Source: Rhodobacter sp.
GTDB taxonomy: Bacteria; Pseudomonadota; Alphaproteobacteria; Rhodobacterales; Rhodobacteraceae
Direction of reading: 5' to 3'
DNA: 64,000 nt
Assembly (NCBI GenBank): GCA_016704435.1
Contig: JADJAB010000002.1
Span: 1-64,000 of the forward strand
Part shown: piece after piece, positions 26,658 through 36,193 of the stretch
Numbering within the stretch: the stretch's first letter is position 1
Layout of the letters: the number at the start of each line of letters is the position of its first letter
Program-made: the position numbers and the translations under genes
The notes under the pieces: model-generated
Told to the model about the DNA's origin: nothing
The model's database searches: none
What the model saw: only the letters and a program-made list of their open reading frames with translations

Positions 26658-27887
26658 TCAGGTCTTGTGCGGGCCAAGGCCTTCGACCAGCGCCACCAGC
26701 CTTGGCAGGCAGACGCTGGCCAGGTCGTAGCGCTCGACGATCGTCTTGCGGGCGGCGGCGCGCAGCGGGGCGAAGCGGGCGGGGTCTGCCAGGCATTCGG
26801 TCAGGGTGCGGCTCCACGCCGGCACGTCGAAGAAATCCACCAACCTCCCGTTCAGCCCGTCGCGGATCACCTCTTCCACCGGCGGCACCTTTGCACCCAC
26901 CACCAGACAGCCCGCCGCCATCGCCTCCATCATCGACCACGACAGGACGAAGGGATAGGTCAGATAGGCATGCACCCGGCTGACCTGCATCAGCGCCACG
27001 AAGGTTGCGTAGGGCACCTTGCCGATGAAATGCACGCGCGACAGGTCCAGCCGGTCCTTCACCTCGTTCAGGAAGCTGTCCTTCCAGGTCCCCTCTTTGG
27101 GCGGCGCGCCGTAAGACACCTCGTTGCCGCCGACGATGACGACCTGGGCTTCGGGCCGCGCCGCCAGCACCTCGGGCAAGGCGCGCATGAAGACGTGATA
27201 GCCGCGGTAAGGCTCCAGGTTGCGGTTGACGAAGGTCAGCACCTCGTCCCCCGCTTGCAGCGCCCTGCCGCCCGGCAAGGTGACGCTGGCGGCGGGGTTC
27301 GGGGCCATGACTTCGGTATTAACGCCGTCAAAGACCACCTCGATCATCTGCCGCAGCGGGGCCGGGTAGGTCGAGGCCTGCCAGAACGTCGGCGACAACC
27401 CGCGGTCGGCATGGGCCAGTGCCTGCCCCAGATGCGCGGTGCGGCCTTGCGCAATCATCACCTGATCGAAGGTCGGCGGGCTGAATTCGCGGTCAAAGCC
27501 GACATCCGCCCCGCGGCCGCGATAGTAGAACTCGGCATAGACCAGCAGTTTCGCCTCGGGCCAGACCTCTTTCAGGAACAGCGTCTCGCCCCAGCCGGAA
27601 TGGCCGCAGATCACGTCGGGGACATAGCCTTCCTTTTCGCGCAGCTGCAGTGCTGCGCGGGCGACGGTGACGCCGCGGTCGGACATGGTGGTGTAGTTTC
27701 GCCCCAGCCTGGTGGCGGCGGGGTCGACCTTTTCGGGGCCGTGCTTGTAGCGCCAGGTCGGGATCGGCGACTGGCGGGCATTGCCGCTGTCGGTCAGCGC
27801 CCGGCAGTCGTGGCCGCGCGCGACAAGGGCGGGGGCCAGGTGGAGGAACTGGCCGGGGAAATTCTGGTGGACGAAGAGCACCTTCAT
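26658..27887 (-). CDS. Glycosyltransferase family 4 protein
   Basis: A 409-residue GT-B-fold glycosyltransferase. The N-terminal domain starts KVLFVHQNFPGQFLHLAPAL and the C-terminal half has NRNLEPYRGYHVFMRALPEV, VVIVGGNEVSYG and the EX7E-like region SWSMMEAMAAGCLVVGAKVPPVEEVI. Its ATG overlaps the stop of the yejF-type gene by four bases, so it is the last gene of the peptide transporter operon, an unusual partner. The sugar and acceptor are unknown. Confidence 0.85.
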   Translation of the reverse strand: MKVLFVHQNFPGQFLHLAPALVARGHDCRALTDSGNARQSPIPTWRYKHGPEKVDPAATRLGRNYTTMSDRGVTVARAALQLREKEGYVPDVICGHSGWGETLFLKEVWPEAKLLVYAEFYYRGRGADVGFDREFSPPTFDQVMIAQGRTAHLGQALAHADRGLSPTFWQASTYPAPLRQMIEVVFDGVNTEVMAPNPAASVTLPGGRALQAGDEVLTFVNRNLEPYRGYHVFMRALPEVLAARPEAQVVIVGGNEVSYGAPPKEGTWKDSFLNEVKDRLDLSRVHFIGKVPYATFVALMQVSRVHAYLTYPFVLSWSMMEAMAAGCLVVGAKVPPVEEVIRDGLNGRLVDFFDVPAWSRTLTECLADPARFAPLRAAARKTIVERYDLASVCLPRLVALVEGLGPHKT

Positions 27888-29485
27888 GCCACCACCGCAG
27901 CCGGATCGGCAAAGGCAGCGGCCAGGAGGGTGCGGGTGTAGTCAGGCCGCGGACAGGCAAAGATCTCGGCCGCGTCGTCCGCCTCAACCACATCGCCCGC
28001 CTTCATCACGATGACCTTGTGCGACATGGCGCGGATCACCCTCAGGTCGTGGCTGATGAAGATATAGGCCAGCCCGTGCTTGCGCTGCAATTCGCGCAGG
28101 AGATCGACGATCTGCACCTGCACAGTCATGTCCAGCGCGGACGTCGGCTCGTCCAGCACCACCAGTTTCGGCCTCAGGATCATCGCGCGGGCAATGGCGA
28201 TGCGCTGGCGTTGCCCGCCCGAGAACTCGTGCGGATAGCGGTGCATCATGGCGGGGTCGAGGCCCACTTCCTCCATGATCGCGGCCACCATGGCGCGGCG
28301 GTCGGCGCCCGGTTCGGTGCCATGCACGCCAAGGCCCTCGGCAATGATCTCTTCGGCTGTCATGCGCGGCGACAGGCTGCCGAACGGGTCCTGGAACACC
28401 ACCTGCATGTCACGGCGCAGCGACCGCAGGGCCTGCCCGCGCAAGCCCTCGATCCGCTGGCCGGCAAAGCTGACCGCGCCGGTCGACTGGATCAGCCGCA
28501 TGATTGCCAGCGCCAGCGTGGTCTTGCCGCTGCCGCTTTCGCCGACCACGCCCAGCGTTTCGCCGGCACGGACCGAGATCGTGGCCGCGTTCACCGCCTT
28601 GACATGGCCTATGGTCTTTTTCAAGAGGCCCTTCTGGATCGGGAACCAGACCCGAAGGTCTTTGGTCGAAACCAACTCTGCGGCGCCCGGCGGAACCGGG
28701 TCGGGGGTGCCCTTCTGCTCGGCCGCCAGCAGCTTTTGCGTGTAGGGATGGGCGGGCCTGGCAAAGATCTCGCGCGTCGGGCCCTGTTCGACGATCTCGC
28801 CGCCCTGCATGACGCAGACCCGGTCGGCGATGCGCCGCACGATGTTCAGATCATGGGTGATGAACAGCAGGCTCAACCCCTCGGCCCGCTTCAGATCGGC
28901 CAGAAGGTCAAGGATCTGGGCCTGGATGGTAACGTCCAGCGCCGTGGTCGGTTCGTCGGCGATCAGCAGATCCGGCTCGTTGGCCAGCGCCATGGCGATC
29001 ATCACCCGCTGGCGCTGGCCGCCCGACAATTGGTGCGGATAGGCCGGCAGGCGGCTTTCGGGATCGCGGATGCCGACCTTGGTCAAGAGGTCGAGGATGC
29101 GTACGCGGGCCGGTGCACCCGACAGACCCTGATGCAGGGCCAGGCTTTCGGCCAGCTGCCGCTCGATGCTGTGCAGCGGGTTCAGGCTGGTCATCGGCTC
29201 CTGAAAGATGAAGCTGATGTCGTTGCCGCGCATCCGGCGCAACTCGCGCTCTGGCGCGCCGATCATTTCACGGCCCTGCCAGAGCACCGATCCGGCGACG
29301 CTGGCGTTGTCGGACAGAAGGCCGACCGTGGACAAGGCCGTCACAGACTTGCCCGAGCCGCTTTCGCCGACCAGCGCCACGGTCTCGCCCTTGGCCACGG
29401 TGAACGAGACGCCCTTGACCGCCTGGATGGAGCGGCCGTCCTGCGAAAAGCTGACGTCGAGGTCCGAGACGGCAAGCAGGGTCAT
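27884..29485 (-). CDS. yejF: Dipeptide/oligopeptide ABC transporter, fused double ATP-binding protein (YejF type)
   Basis: A 533-residue protein of two fused ATPase domains. Domain 1 has Walker A GESGSGKS (about 40-47), signature LSGGQRQRV and DEPTTALDV; domain 2 has GESGSGKT (about 315-322), FSGGQRQRI and DEPTSALDM. Each is followed by the oligopeptide-specific C-terminal extension with HPYTQKLLAAE and RPDYTRTLLAAA. It energises uptake of peptides through YejB/YejE with YejA as binding protein; in enterobacteria the system also takes up microcin C. Overlaps yejE by four bases. Confidence 0.92.
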   Translation of the reverse strand: MTLLAVSDLDVSFSQDGRSIQAVKGVSFTVAKGETVALVGESGSGKSVTALSTVGLLSDNASVAGSVLWQGREMIGAPERELRRMRGNDISFIFQEPMTSLNPLHSIERQLAESLALHQGLSGAPARVRILDLLTKVGIRDPESRLPAYPHQLSGGQRQRVMIAMALANEPDLLIADEPTTALDVTIQAQILDLLADLKRAEGLSLLFITHDLNIVRRIADRVCVMQGGEIVEQGPTREIFARPAHPYTQKLLAAEQKGTPDPVPPGAAELVSTKDLRVWFPIQKGLLKKTIGHVKAVNAATISVRAGETLGVVGESGSGKTTLALAIMRLIQSTGAVSFAGQRIEGLRGQALRSLRRDMQVVFQDPFGSLSPRMTAEEIIAEGLGVHGTEPGADRRAMVAAIMEEVGLDPAMMHRYPHEFSGGQRQRIAIARAMILRPKLVVLDEPTSALDMTVQVQIVDLLRELQRKHGLAYIFISHDLRVIRAMSHKVIVMKAGDVVEADDAAEIFACPRPDYTRTLLAAAFADPAAVVA

Positions 29486-30591
29486 CGGAAGGTCTTTCGC
29501 GGGTCGAAGGCATCGCGGACGCCTTCGAAGATGAAGACCAGTAGCGTCAGCATGATGGCGTAGGTGAAGAACGACACGAAGGCCAGCGAGGGCACCTGCA
29601 GGTTCTGCTGGGCCTGGCGCGACAGCTGGCCCAGCGACGGCGCCGAGGCGGGCAAGCCGAAGCCCAGATAGTCAAGCATCGCCAGCGCGCCGATGGTGCC
29701 GGTGATGATGAAGGGCAGCATCGTCAGGGTGGCGACCATGGCATTGGGCAGCACATGGCGAAAGATGATCCGGCCGTCGCCCACGCCCAGCGCCTTTGCG
29801 GCGCGGACATATTCGAAGTTGCGCGCCCGCAGAAATTCGGCCCGGACCACGCCGATCAGGCTGGTCCAGCCGAACATCACCATCAGGAAGATCATCAGCG
29901 TCACCGACCTGGTGAAGACCGCCGACAGGATGATGATGACGTAAAGCGAGGGGACAGAGGCCCAGATCTCGATCACGCGCTGGAAGATCAGGTCGGTGAG
30001 GCCGCCGAAATAGCCCTGCACGGCGCCCGCAGCGATGCCGATGATCGAGGTCAGGACCGTGACCACCAGCGCGAAGGTGATCGACAACCGGAAGCCGTAG
30101 ATCACGCGGGCCAGCACATCGCGGCTGGTGTCGTCGGTGCCCAGCCAGTTCTGTGCGCTGATCGGCCCCGGCGCCACCCCGCCGGTGTTGACGATGGTGT
30201 TGTACTTGTAGGGAATGGGCGGCCACAGGATCCAGCCGCGATCGACCGGCGCGCCCTCGACCGTGCCCTTGTCCTGTGCTTCGGCCATGTAGCCTTCGGG
30301 GTCGTCCCAGCAGGCTTCGGCTCCGCCGGCGACGATCAGGCACTGCACCTCGGGGAAGGCATATTTCGCCTCGGTGCGCAGATCGCCACCAAAAGTCTGT
30401 TCGGAGTAGAACGACAGGAAAGGCGTGTAGTAGCTGCCCTGATACCGCACCAGCAGCGGGCGGTCGTTGGCCAGAAGCTCGGCACAAAGCGAAAGGCCGT
30501 AGAGGATGGCCATCAGGATCAGCGACCAATAAGCCCGCCGGTTGGTCTTGAAGTTGCGCCAGCGGCGCCGGTTCAGGGGCGAAAGTGCCAT
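29482..30591 (-). CDS. yejE: Oligopeptide ABC transporter permease YejE
   Basis: A 369-residue inner-membrane permease. It has an N-terminal transmembrane helix (YWSLILMAILYGLSLCAELL), a large periplasmic insertion characteristic of YejE (RYQGSYYTPFLSFYSEQTFGGD), then the BPD_transp core with GTDDTSRDVLARVIYGFRLS and the EAA-like loop VRAAKALGVGDGRIIFRHVLPN. It starts three bases after yejB and ends overlapping yejF. Confidence 0.92.
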   Translation of the reverse strand: MALSPLNRRRWRNFKTNRRAYWSLILMAILYGLSLCAELLANDRPLLVRYQGSYYTPFLSFYSEQTFGGDLRTEAKYAFPEVQCLIVAGGAEACWDDPEGYMAEAQDKGTVEGAPVDRGWILWPPIPYKYNTIVNTGGVAPGPISAQNWLGTDDTSRDVLARVIYGFRLSITFALVVTVLTSIIGIAAGAVQGYFGGLTDLIFQRVIEIWASVPSLYVIIILSAVFTRSVTLMIFLMVMFGWTSLIGVVRAEFLRARNFEYVRAAKALGVGDGRIIFRHVLPNAMVATLTMLPFIITGTIGALAMLDYLGFGLPASAPSLGQLSRQAQQNLQVPSLAFVSFFTYAIMLTLLVFIFEGVRDAFDPRKTFR

Positions 30592-30594
30592 GCC

Positions 30595-31746
30595 TCAGCC
30601 CGCCCGCCGCTCAAAGTCGATCCGCGGATCGACCAGCACATACATCATGTCCGACAGGATGCCGACCACCAGCCCGATCAGGCCGAAGGCAAAGAGGGTG
30701 CCGAACATCACCGGATAATCCCGCGCCAGCGCGGATTCGTAGCCAAGCTTGCCCAGGCCGTCGAGGGTGAAGATGTATTCGATGATCAGCGAAGAGCCGA
30801 AGAATACCCCCAGGAACAGCCCCGGAAATCCGGCGATGACGATCAGCATGGCGTTGCGGAAGACATGGCCGTAAAGGACGGCGCGTTCCGACAGGCCCTT
30901 GGCGCGGGCGGTCATCACGTACTGCTTCTTGATCTCGTCGAGAAAGCTGTTCTTGGTCAAGAGCGTCAGCGTGGCAAAGCTGGAGATCAGCTGCGCCGTC
31001 ACCGGCAGCGCGATGTGCCACAGATAGTCCTTCAGCTTGCCCCAGGCCGACAGGCTGTCCCAGTTGTCCGAGGTCAGGCCGCGCAGCGGGAACCACTGGA
31101 AGAAAGAGCCGCCGGCAAAGACCACCATCAGAACGATGGCGAACAGGAACCCCGGTATCGCATAGGCCGCGATCACGATACCCGAGGTCCAGGTGTCGAA
31201 GCTGGAGCCGTCCTTCACCGCCTTGCGGATGCCCAGCGGGATCGAGATCAGATAGGCGATCACCGTCGACCACAGCCCGAGCGTGATCGAGACCGGCATC
31301 TTTTCCAGCACCAGATCGACCACCGAGATCGACCGGAAGTAGCTTTCGCCAAAGTCGAAGCGCAGGTATTTGCCCATCATGATCAGGAACCGCTCGGCCG
31401 CCGGGATCACCTGCTTGCGGCATTCGGGGGCGGTCAGCGACGGCTTGCCGGCAAAGCCCTCGTCGCAGACGAAGCGGGCAAAGCCGAACTCCACCTCCAG
31501 TTCGGCCAGAAACTCGGGCGGCAGGCCGCGCGCACCGACATAGCCCTGATCGGCGTCCTGGCCGGCGCTGATCGCATCTTCGCCGCCGGCCAGCGACTTG
31601 GCGGCATCGCCCTCGCCCTCCAGCCGGGCCGCAACCTGTTCGATCGGGCCGCCGGGCACGAATTGCGTCAGCGCAAAGTTGATCAGCATCATCCCGAACA
31701 GCGTCGGGATGACCAGCAACAACCGTCTCAGAATATAGGCGCCCAA
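30595..31746 (-). CDS. yejB: Oligopeptide ABC transporter permease YejB
   Basis: A 383-residue permease, partner of YejE. The N-terminus GAYILRRLLLVIPTLFGMMLINFAL is the usual first helix. The long periplasmic stretch is YejB-like (FVCDEGFAGKPS), and the EAA loop reads YVMTARAKGLSERAVLYGHVFRNAML. Frame intact. It lies 22 bases downstream of the binding-protein gene. Confidence 0.92.
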   Translation of the reverse strand: MGAYILRRLLLVIPTLFGMMLINFALTQFVPGGPIEQVAARLEGEGDAAKSLAGGEDAISAGQDADQGYVGARGLPPEFLAELEVEFGFARFVCDEGFAGKPSLTAPECRKQVIPAAERFLIMMGKYLRFDFGESYFRSISVVDLVLEKMPVSITLGLWSTVIAYLISIPLGIRKAVKDGSSFDTWTSGIVIAAYAIPGFLFAIVLMVVFAGGSFFQWFPLRGLTSDNWDSLSAWGKLKDYLWHIALPVTAQLISSFATLTLLTKNSFLDEIKKQYVMTARAKGLSERAVLYGHVFRNAMLIVIAGFPGLFLGVFFGSSLIIEYIFTLDGLGKLGYESALARDYPVMFGTLFAFGLIGLVVGILSDMMYVLVDPRIDFERRAG

Positions 31747-31768
31747 GTCCCCTGCCCGATCGTTCTTG

Positions 31769-33679
31769 TTATTTCAGCACGCCCTTCGCCTTCAGCGCGG
31801 CCCCTTTTTCGGCGTTGTACCACCAGAACGAGGTTTCGCCCAGAACATAGGGCGGCACTTCGGCGGGGTGTTCGTAGATGTCGAAATAGGCCACCCAGCG
31901 CTTGGAATTGTACCATTGCGGGATCCAGAACCCCTCGGCGCGCAGCACGCGGTCCAGCGCGCGGGTGGCGTGGATCAGCTCGTCCTTCGACTTGGCGGCA
32001 ATGATGACTTCGATCAGCCGGTCCGCCGCGGCGGATTTCAGCCCCATGATGTTGAAGACCGAGACATCGGCGGTGGCCGAGCCGTAATACTGCTTCAGTT
32101 CGGTCCCCGGAATATAGCTCGACAGCGCGTTGTCGGTGATCATGTCGAAGTCATAGGCAGGGTTGCGGATGCGCACCTCGAACTGCGCCTGATCGACGTT
32201 TTCCAGCCTTGCGTCGATGCCCAGCGCGATCAGGTTCTCGACGAAGGGCAGGATCACCCGGTCGAACTGCGGGTTGTCGTTCAGGATTTCCAGCCGCAGC
32301 ACTTCGCCTTTGGCGTTGCGGCGCTTGCCGTCGTCGCCGGCGGGCCAGCCGGCGTCATCCAGGATGGCCGAGGCCGCGCGCAGGTTCTTGCGGTCAAGCT
32401 GGCGGTCGGGGTTCGAGGTCGGGGCCATCACCGCCTCGTCGGTCAGGATGGCGGCGGGCAAGAGGCCCTCGTCGACCAACGGCTGCAACAGCGCCAGTTC
32501 TTCGGGCGTCGGCGTGCCGGTGGCGGCCATCTCGGTGTTTTCCCAGACCGCGTTGATGCGGTCGTAAAGGCCGTAGAACAGCGTCTTGTTCGACCATTCG
32601 AAGTTGAACATCAGCCGGATCGCCTCGCGCAGCTTCGGGTCCTGCCAGATCTCGCGCCGCAGGTTGAAGACGAAGGCCTGGCCAGATCCCTTGGCCCCGG
32701 AGGGCAGGGTTTCGGGCTTGATGATGCCGTCATTGACGGCCGGGAAGTCATAGCCGGTCGCCCAGCCTTTCGACGAGGATTCGATGCGGAAGGTGTAGAC
32801 GCCGCCCTTGAACGCCTCGAACGCGGCCGAGGGGTCCGAGAAATACTCGTAGCGGATCAGGTCGAAGTTGTTCTGGCCCTTGTTGATCGGCAGGCCCTCG
32901 CCCCAGTAGCCGGGGTTGCGGCGATAGGTGATGGTCTTGCCGGTGTCGATCCGGTCGGGGACATAGGCGCCCGAGCCGAGATAGGGGACCAGCGAGCTTT
33001 CGGCCATGTCCAAATTGTTGGCCTGATAGTGCGCCTTGGAAAACACCGGCAGGCCGCCGACGGATTCCGGCAGGTCACGGGTGGACACACCGTCGTTGAA
33101 GGTGAACCTGATGCGGTGCGGGCCCAGCACCTCGGCGTCCTTGACGTATTCGTTGAAGACGGTGCGGAAATCGGTCAGGCCCTTGGTGCGGAAGGTCTCG
33201 AAGGAAAACAGCACATCCTCGGCCGTCAGCGGCGAGCCGTCGGAAAAGGTGACGTCGTCGCGCAGGTTGAAGATCACCCAGGACCGGTCCTCGGGGTATT
33301 CCAGGGTGGTGCAGAGCAGGCAGTAAGAGGCGCCGATCTCGTCCGCGGTGGCGGTCAGGATCGCTTCCAGCATGATGTTGGACGCGGCGGCGGCCCGGCC
33401 CTTGACCGTGTAGGGGTTCATCGAATCGTAGCCGCCAAAGGCGCTTTCGCTGATTTCGCCGCCCTTCGGCGCGTCGGGGTTGACGTAAGGCAGATGGGTG
33501 AAATCGGCCGGCAAGGCGAGATCGCCGAAGGTCGAGATGCCGTGCGCGGTGATGACAGCGTCCTGCCCGCGCACCGGCCCGGCCAGCGCCAGCCCGCAGA
33601 TCAGCGCGCCCGCTGCCCAAAGCACGGGCCAGGACCCCGCCTGCCCTGACATCGCCGTCGCCCCAGTCCGTCCTGCCAT
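31769..33679 (-). CDS. yejA: Periplasmic oligopeptide-binding protein YejA-type (SBP family 5)
   Basis: A large (about 636 residue) solute-binding protein. Start set at the ATG at 33679, which has AAAGGGGAAG upstream; a slightly earlier ATG is possible. The signal peptide core is WPVLWAAGALICGLALAGP with cleavage near VRGQ. The mature protein has the family segments LPYVNPDAPKGGEI, FDSMNPYTVKGRAA, RYEYFSDPSAAFEAFKGG and FNLRREIWQDPKLREAIRLMF (given in part). It is first in the five-gene operon yejA-B-E-F-glycosyltransferase. Confidence 0.92.
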   Translation of the reverse strand: MAGRTGATAMSGQAGSWPVLWAAGALICGLALAGPVRGQDAVITAHGISTFGDLALPADFTHLPYVNPDAPKGGEISESAFGGYDSMNPYTVKGRAAAASNIMLEAILTATADEIGASYCLLCTTLEYPEDRSWVIFNLRDDVTFSDGSPLTAEDVLFSFETFRTKGLTDFRTVFNEYVKDAEVLGPHRIRFTFNDGVSTRDLPESVGGLPVFSKAHYQANNLDMAESSLVPYLGSGAYVPDRIDTGKTITYRRNPGYWGEGLPINKGQNNFDLIRYEYFSDPSAAFEAFKGGVYTFRIESSSKGWATGYDFPAVNDGIIKPETLPSGAKGSGQAFVFNLRREIWQDPKLREAIRLMFNFEWSNKTLFYGLYDRINAVWENTEMAATGTPTPEELALLQPLVDEGLLPAAILTDEAVMAPTSNPDRQLDRKNLRAASAILDDAGWPAGDDGKRRNAKGEVLRLEILNDNPQFDRVILPFVENLIALGIDARLENVDQAQFEVRIRNPAYDFDMITDNALSSYIPGTELKQYYGSATADVSVFNIMGLKSAAADRLIEVIIAAKSKDELIHATRALDRVLRAEGFWIPQWYNSKRWVAYFDIYEHPAEVPPYVLGETSFWWYNAEKGAALKAKGVLK

Positions 33680-33790
33680 GATCTTCCCCTTTGGCCTGCC
33701 CTGCCCCATTCATCATGCTAGTGCGGGCTTTGCCAAGCGCCAAGGCGGCATTCCGCACCCCGCGAAGCTGTGAAGACGCGCGAGCCATGC

Positions 33791-33818
33791 AAAAGGGCCG
33801 CCCCCGAGGGGACGGCCC
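33791..33818 (-). terminator. Rho-independent terminator after cycM
   Basis: On the minus strand GGGCCGTCCCC-TCGG-GGGCGGCCC is followed at once by TTTT. It lies 22 bases after the cycM stop and would separate cycM from the yej operon downstream. Confidence 0.8.
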
Positions 33819-33839
33819 GAAACCGAAGGCCGGCGCGGC

Positions 33840-34382
33840 CTATTGCTGGGTGGCGAGGAAGGCGATGACGTTCGCCCGGTCCTCGGACTTGGGCAGGCCC
33901 GCGAAGGACATTCTGGTGCCCGGCGCGTATCCCTTGGGGTTTTCCAGGAAGGCGTAAAGGTTTTCCGGCGTCCAGCTGTCACCCGCCATGCCTTTCAGCA
34001 CGTCCGAATAGCTGAAGCCCTCGACCGAGGCCTTGGCGCGGTTCACAACGCCGTCAAGGTGCGGGCCGGTGGCCTTGCCGCCGTCGAGCTTGTGGCACGA
34101 CTTGCACTTGGAGAACACCTTCTCGCCCGCCGCCGCGTCGCCCGCCGCCACCAGCGCCGCCACGTCCACCGTGGCCTCGCCGCCTTCGGCCTCGGCGTCG
34201 CCGCCGGCGTCGCCGGTGTCGATGGTATAGGCCTGGGTCAGTTCACCCTCTTCGCCGTTGCCGCCGCCGTGGCCACCGCCCATCGCGTAAAGCGAGGTCG
34301 CCGCCCAGTTGCCAAGCAAGAACACCAGAAGGGTGCCGCAGACACCCGCCACAGCTTTGGTCACCGTCATCGTGTTGAACAT
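33840..34382 (-). CDS. cycM: Membrane-anchored cytochrome c (CycM / cytochrome cy type)
   Basis: A 180-residue class I cytochrome c held to the membrane by an uncleaved N-terminal helix (VCGTLLVFLLGNWAATSLYAM, about 14-34), then a Gly/Glu/Asp-rich linker of about 50 residues and the heme domain with CKSCH at 93-97 and methionine ligand in GTRMSFAGLP. Such cytochromes carry electrons from the bc1 complex to the oxidases, including cbb3. Divergent from pheA, an arrangement also found in Rhodobacter. Confidence 0.9.
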   Translation of the reverse strand: MFNTMTVTKAVAGVCGTLLVFLLGNWAATSLYAMGGGHGGGNGEEGELTQAYTIDTGDAGGDAEAEGGEATVDVAALVAAGDAAAGEKVFSKCKSCHKLDGGKATGPHLDGVVNRAKASVEGFSYSDVLKGMAGDSWTPENLYAFLENPKGYAPGTRMSFAGLPKSEDRANVIAFLATQQ

Positions 34383-34528
34383 GTCGCGCGCTTTCCTTGG
34401 TCGTCTGTTTGGCCTTGGCCCTGGGTTGCGCGCGGTTCTACCCGCTTCCCACCGGGCAACGCAAGGTGTAGGAGCGCGACCGATCGCCCATTTTTCCCGG
34501 GCGTGACGGAAAAGGGAGCCGCAGGAAC

Positions 34529-35359
34529 ATGGCCGGACGCATCGCCTTTCAGGGGGAACCGGGCGCCTATTCGCACCAGGCCTGCCAGCAGGCGCGCCCC
34601 GATTTTCAGGTGGTTCCCTGCCAGACTTTCGAGGACGTGGTCGAGATGACCCGCTCGGGCGAGGTCGATCTGGGCATGCTGGCGGTCGAAAACTCGACCT
34701 ACGGCCGGGTGGCCGACGTGCACAGCCTGTTGCCCAAGGCCGGGCTGCATATCGTGGACGAGGCTTTCGTGCGGGTGCATGTCAACCTTCTGGGCGTGCC
34801 GGGCGCTAAGCTGCAGCAGGTGCGCGAGGCGCATGGGCATGTGGTGATCCTGCCGCAATGCGCGGCCTTCCTGAAGGGGCATGACATCAAGGGTGTGATC
34901 AGTTCCGACAACGCCCGTGCAGCGCGCGAGGTGGCCGAGGCCGCAAACCCCGCCCGCGCCGCGCTGGCCAGCGAACTGGCGGCACAGATCTACGGCCTGG
35001 ACGTGATCGCCCGCCATATCGAAGACCACAAGAACAACACCACCCGCTTTCTGGTGATGAGCCGCGCGGCCGACACACGGCGCCGGTCGGACCACATGAT
35101 CACCACCTTCACCTTCCAGGTGCGCAACATCCCGGCCGCGCTTTACAAGGCGATGGGCGGGTTCGCGACCAATGGCGTGAACATGACCAAGCTGGAAAGC
35201 TACATGGTCGGCGGCAGCTTCACCGCGACCGAGTTCTACGCCGATGTCGAGGGCCACCCCGAAGACCCGCCCCTTGCCCGCGCGCTGGAAGAGCTGGGCT
35301 TCTTCACCACGCATGTGAACGTGCTGGGGGTCTATCCGGCCGACCGCCAGCGCGGGTAG
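34529..35359 (+). CDS. pheA: Prephenate dehydratase PheA
   Basis: A 276-residue enzyme converting prephenate to phenylpyruvate in phenylalanine synthesis. The N-terminal PDT domain shows AFQGEPGAYSHQA (about 6-18), LAVENSTYGRV (about 51-61) and the catalytic threonine motif NNTTRFLV (about 171-178). The C-terminal ACT domain, for feedback inhibition by phenylalanine, has NMTKLESYMVGGSF, replacing the usual ESRP by ESYM. No chorismate mutase domain is fused. Frame intact. Confidence 0.93.
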   Translation: MAGRIAFQGEPGAYSHQACQQARPDFQVVPCQTFEDVVEMTRSGEVDLGMLAVENSTYGRVADVHSLLPKAGLHIVDEAFVRVHVNLLGVPGAKLQQVREAHGHVVILPQCAAFLKGHDIKGVISSDNARAAREVAEAANPARAALASELAAQIYGLDVIARHIEDHKNNTTRFLVMSRAADTRRRSDHMITTFTFQVRNIPAALYKAMGGFATNGVNMTKLESYMVGGSFTATEFYADVEGHPEDPPLARALEELGFFTTHVNVLGVYPADRQRG

Positions 35360-35381
35360 TGACGGAAACACGAGACATCTG

Positions 35382-36173
35382 ATGCGTGAACGGACCGAGT
35401 TGATGTATGACTTCCCCTCTTATCTGATCGCACTGGCCGTCTTTGGCCTGATCCTGCTGGCGATCTGGCTGGGCAGCCGGCTGGGTTATCGTCTTAGGAA
35501 CCGCGAAAACAAGGAAAGCCGCGTCCAGGCGCAGGCGGTGCAGGGCTCGCTTCTGGGCCTGCTGGCGCTGCTTCTGGGCTTCACTTTCTCGTTGTCGCTG
35601 GCGCGGTATGACCTGCGATCGGCCGAAGTGGTGGGCGAGGCGAATGCCATCGGCACGGCCTGGCTGCGGACCGATCTGGTCGGCGAGGGGCGGCGCGGTG
35701 AGGTGAAGGACCTGATGCGCCGATATGCCGAACTGCGGCTGGAGGCGGCCGGGTTGACGGCAGCGAACGACTCGGCCCGGCCGGCGCTGGTGGCGCAGGC
35801 CGGGGCGGTGTTTGCCGACCTGTGGCAACTGGCGGCGGCAGAGGCACGCGAAACCCGCGATCCGGTGACGATGGGCTTTGTCGCCAGCCTGAACGACATG
35901 ATCGACGCGCTGGCCGCGCGCGACGCCGCGATCGCGCGGCATGTGCCGGAACTGGTGCTGTTCCTGCTGCTGGGAACCTTCGTCCTGCTGGGCGGCGTGG
36001 TAGGCTATACCGCGACGATTTCCAGCGTCAGGCCGGGGTTCCCGGTCTATGCGCTGATGGCGCTGATCGCGGTGCTGGTGTTCCTGATCCTGGATCTGGA
36101 CCGGCCGCGACGCGGGCTGATCGCGGTGGACCAGTCCGCCCTTGTCGCCACCGTGGCAATGATGCGGGACTGA
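35382..36173 (+). CDS. DUF4239-like (bestrophin-like) membrane protein
   Basis: A 263-residue membrane protein (or 256 if the ATG at 35403 is used). Helices are at the N-terminus (YLIALAVFGLILLAIWLG), after GSLLGLLALLLGFTFSLSLARYD, and two at the C-terminus (LVLFLLLGTFVLLGGVVGYT and YALMALIAVLVFLILDL). The order of a GLLALLLGFTFSLA motif followed by a soluble helical part and two C-terminal helices fits the DUF4239 family. Function unknown. It follows pheA by 22 bases on the same strand. Confidence 0.65.
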   Translation: MRERTELMYDFPSYLIALAVFGLILLAIWLGSRLGYRLRNRENKESRVQAQAVQGSLLGLLALLLGFTFSLSLARYDLRSAEVVGEANAIGTAWLRTDLVGEGRRGEVKDLMRRYAELRLEAAGLTAANDSARPALVAQAGAVFADLWQLAAAEARETRDPVTMGFVASLNDMIDALAARDAAIARHVPELVLFLLLGTFVLLGGVVGYTATISSVRPGFPVYALMALIAVLVFLILDLDRPRRGLIAVDQSALVATVAMMRD

Positions 36174-36193
36174 CGGTCCCGCGCAAGGCAAGC

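Noticed and set aside
25096..26940. Long open frame antisense to hemN
   Set aside because: Low-complexity Arg/Gly/Pro composition and no family motifs; hemN on the other strand is complete.
31766..33649. Long open frame antisense to yejA
   Set aside because: Mirrors the codons of the binding protein and has no motif or ribosome-binding site.
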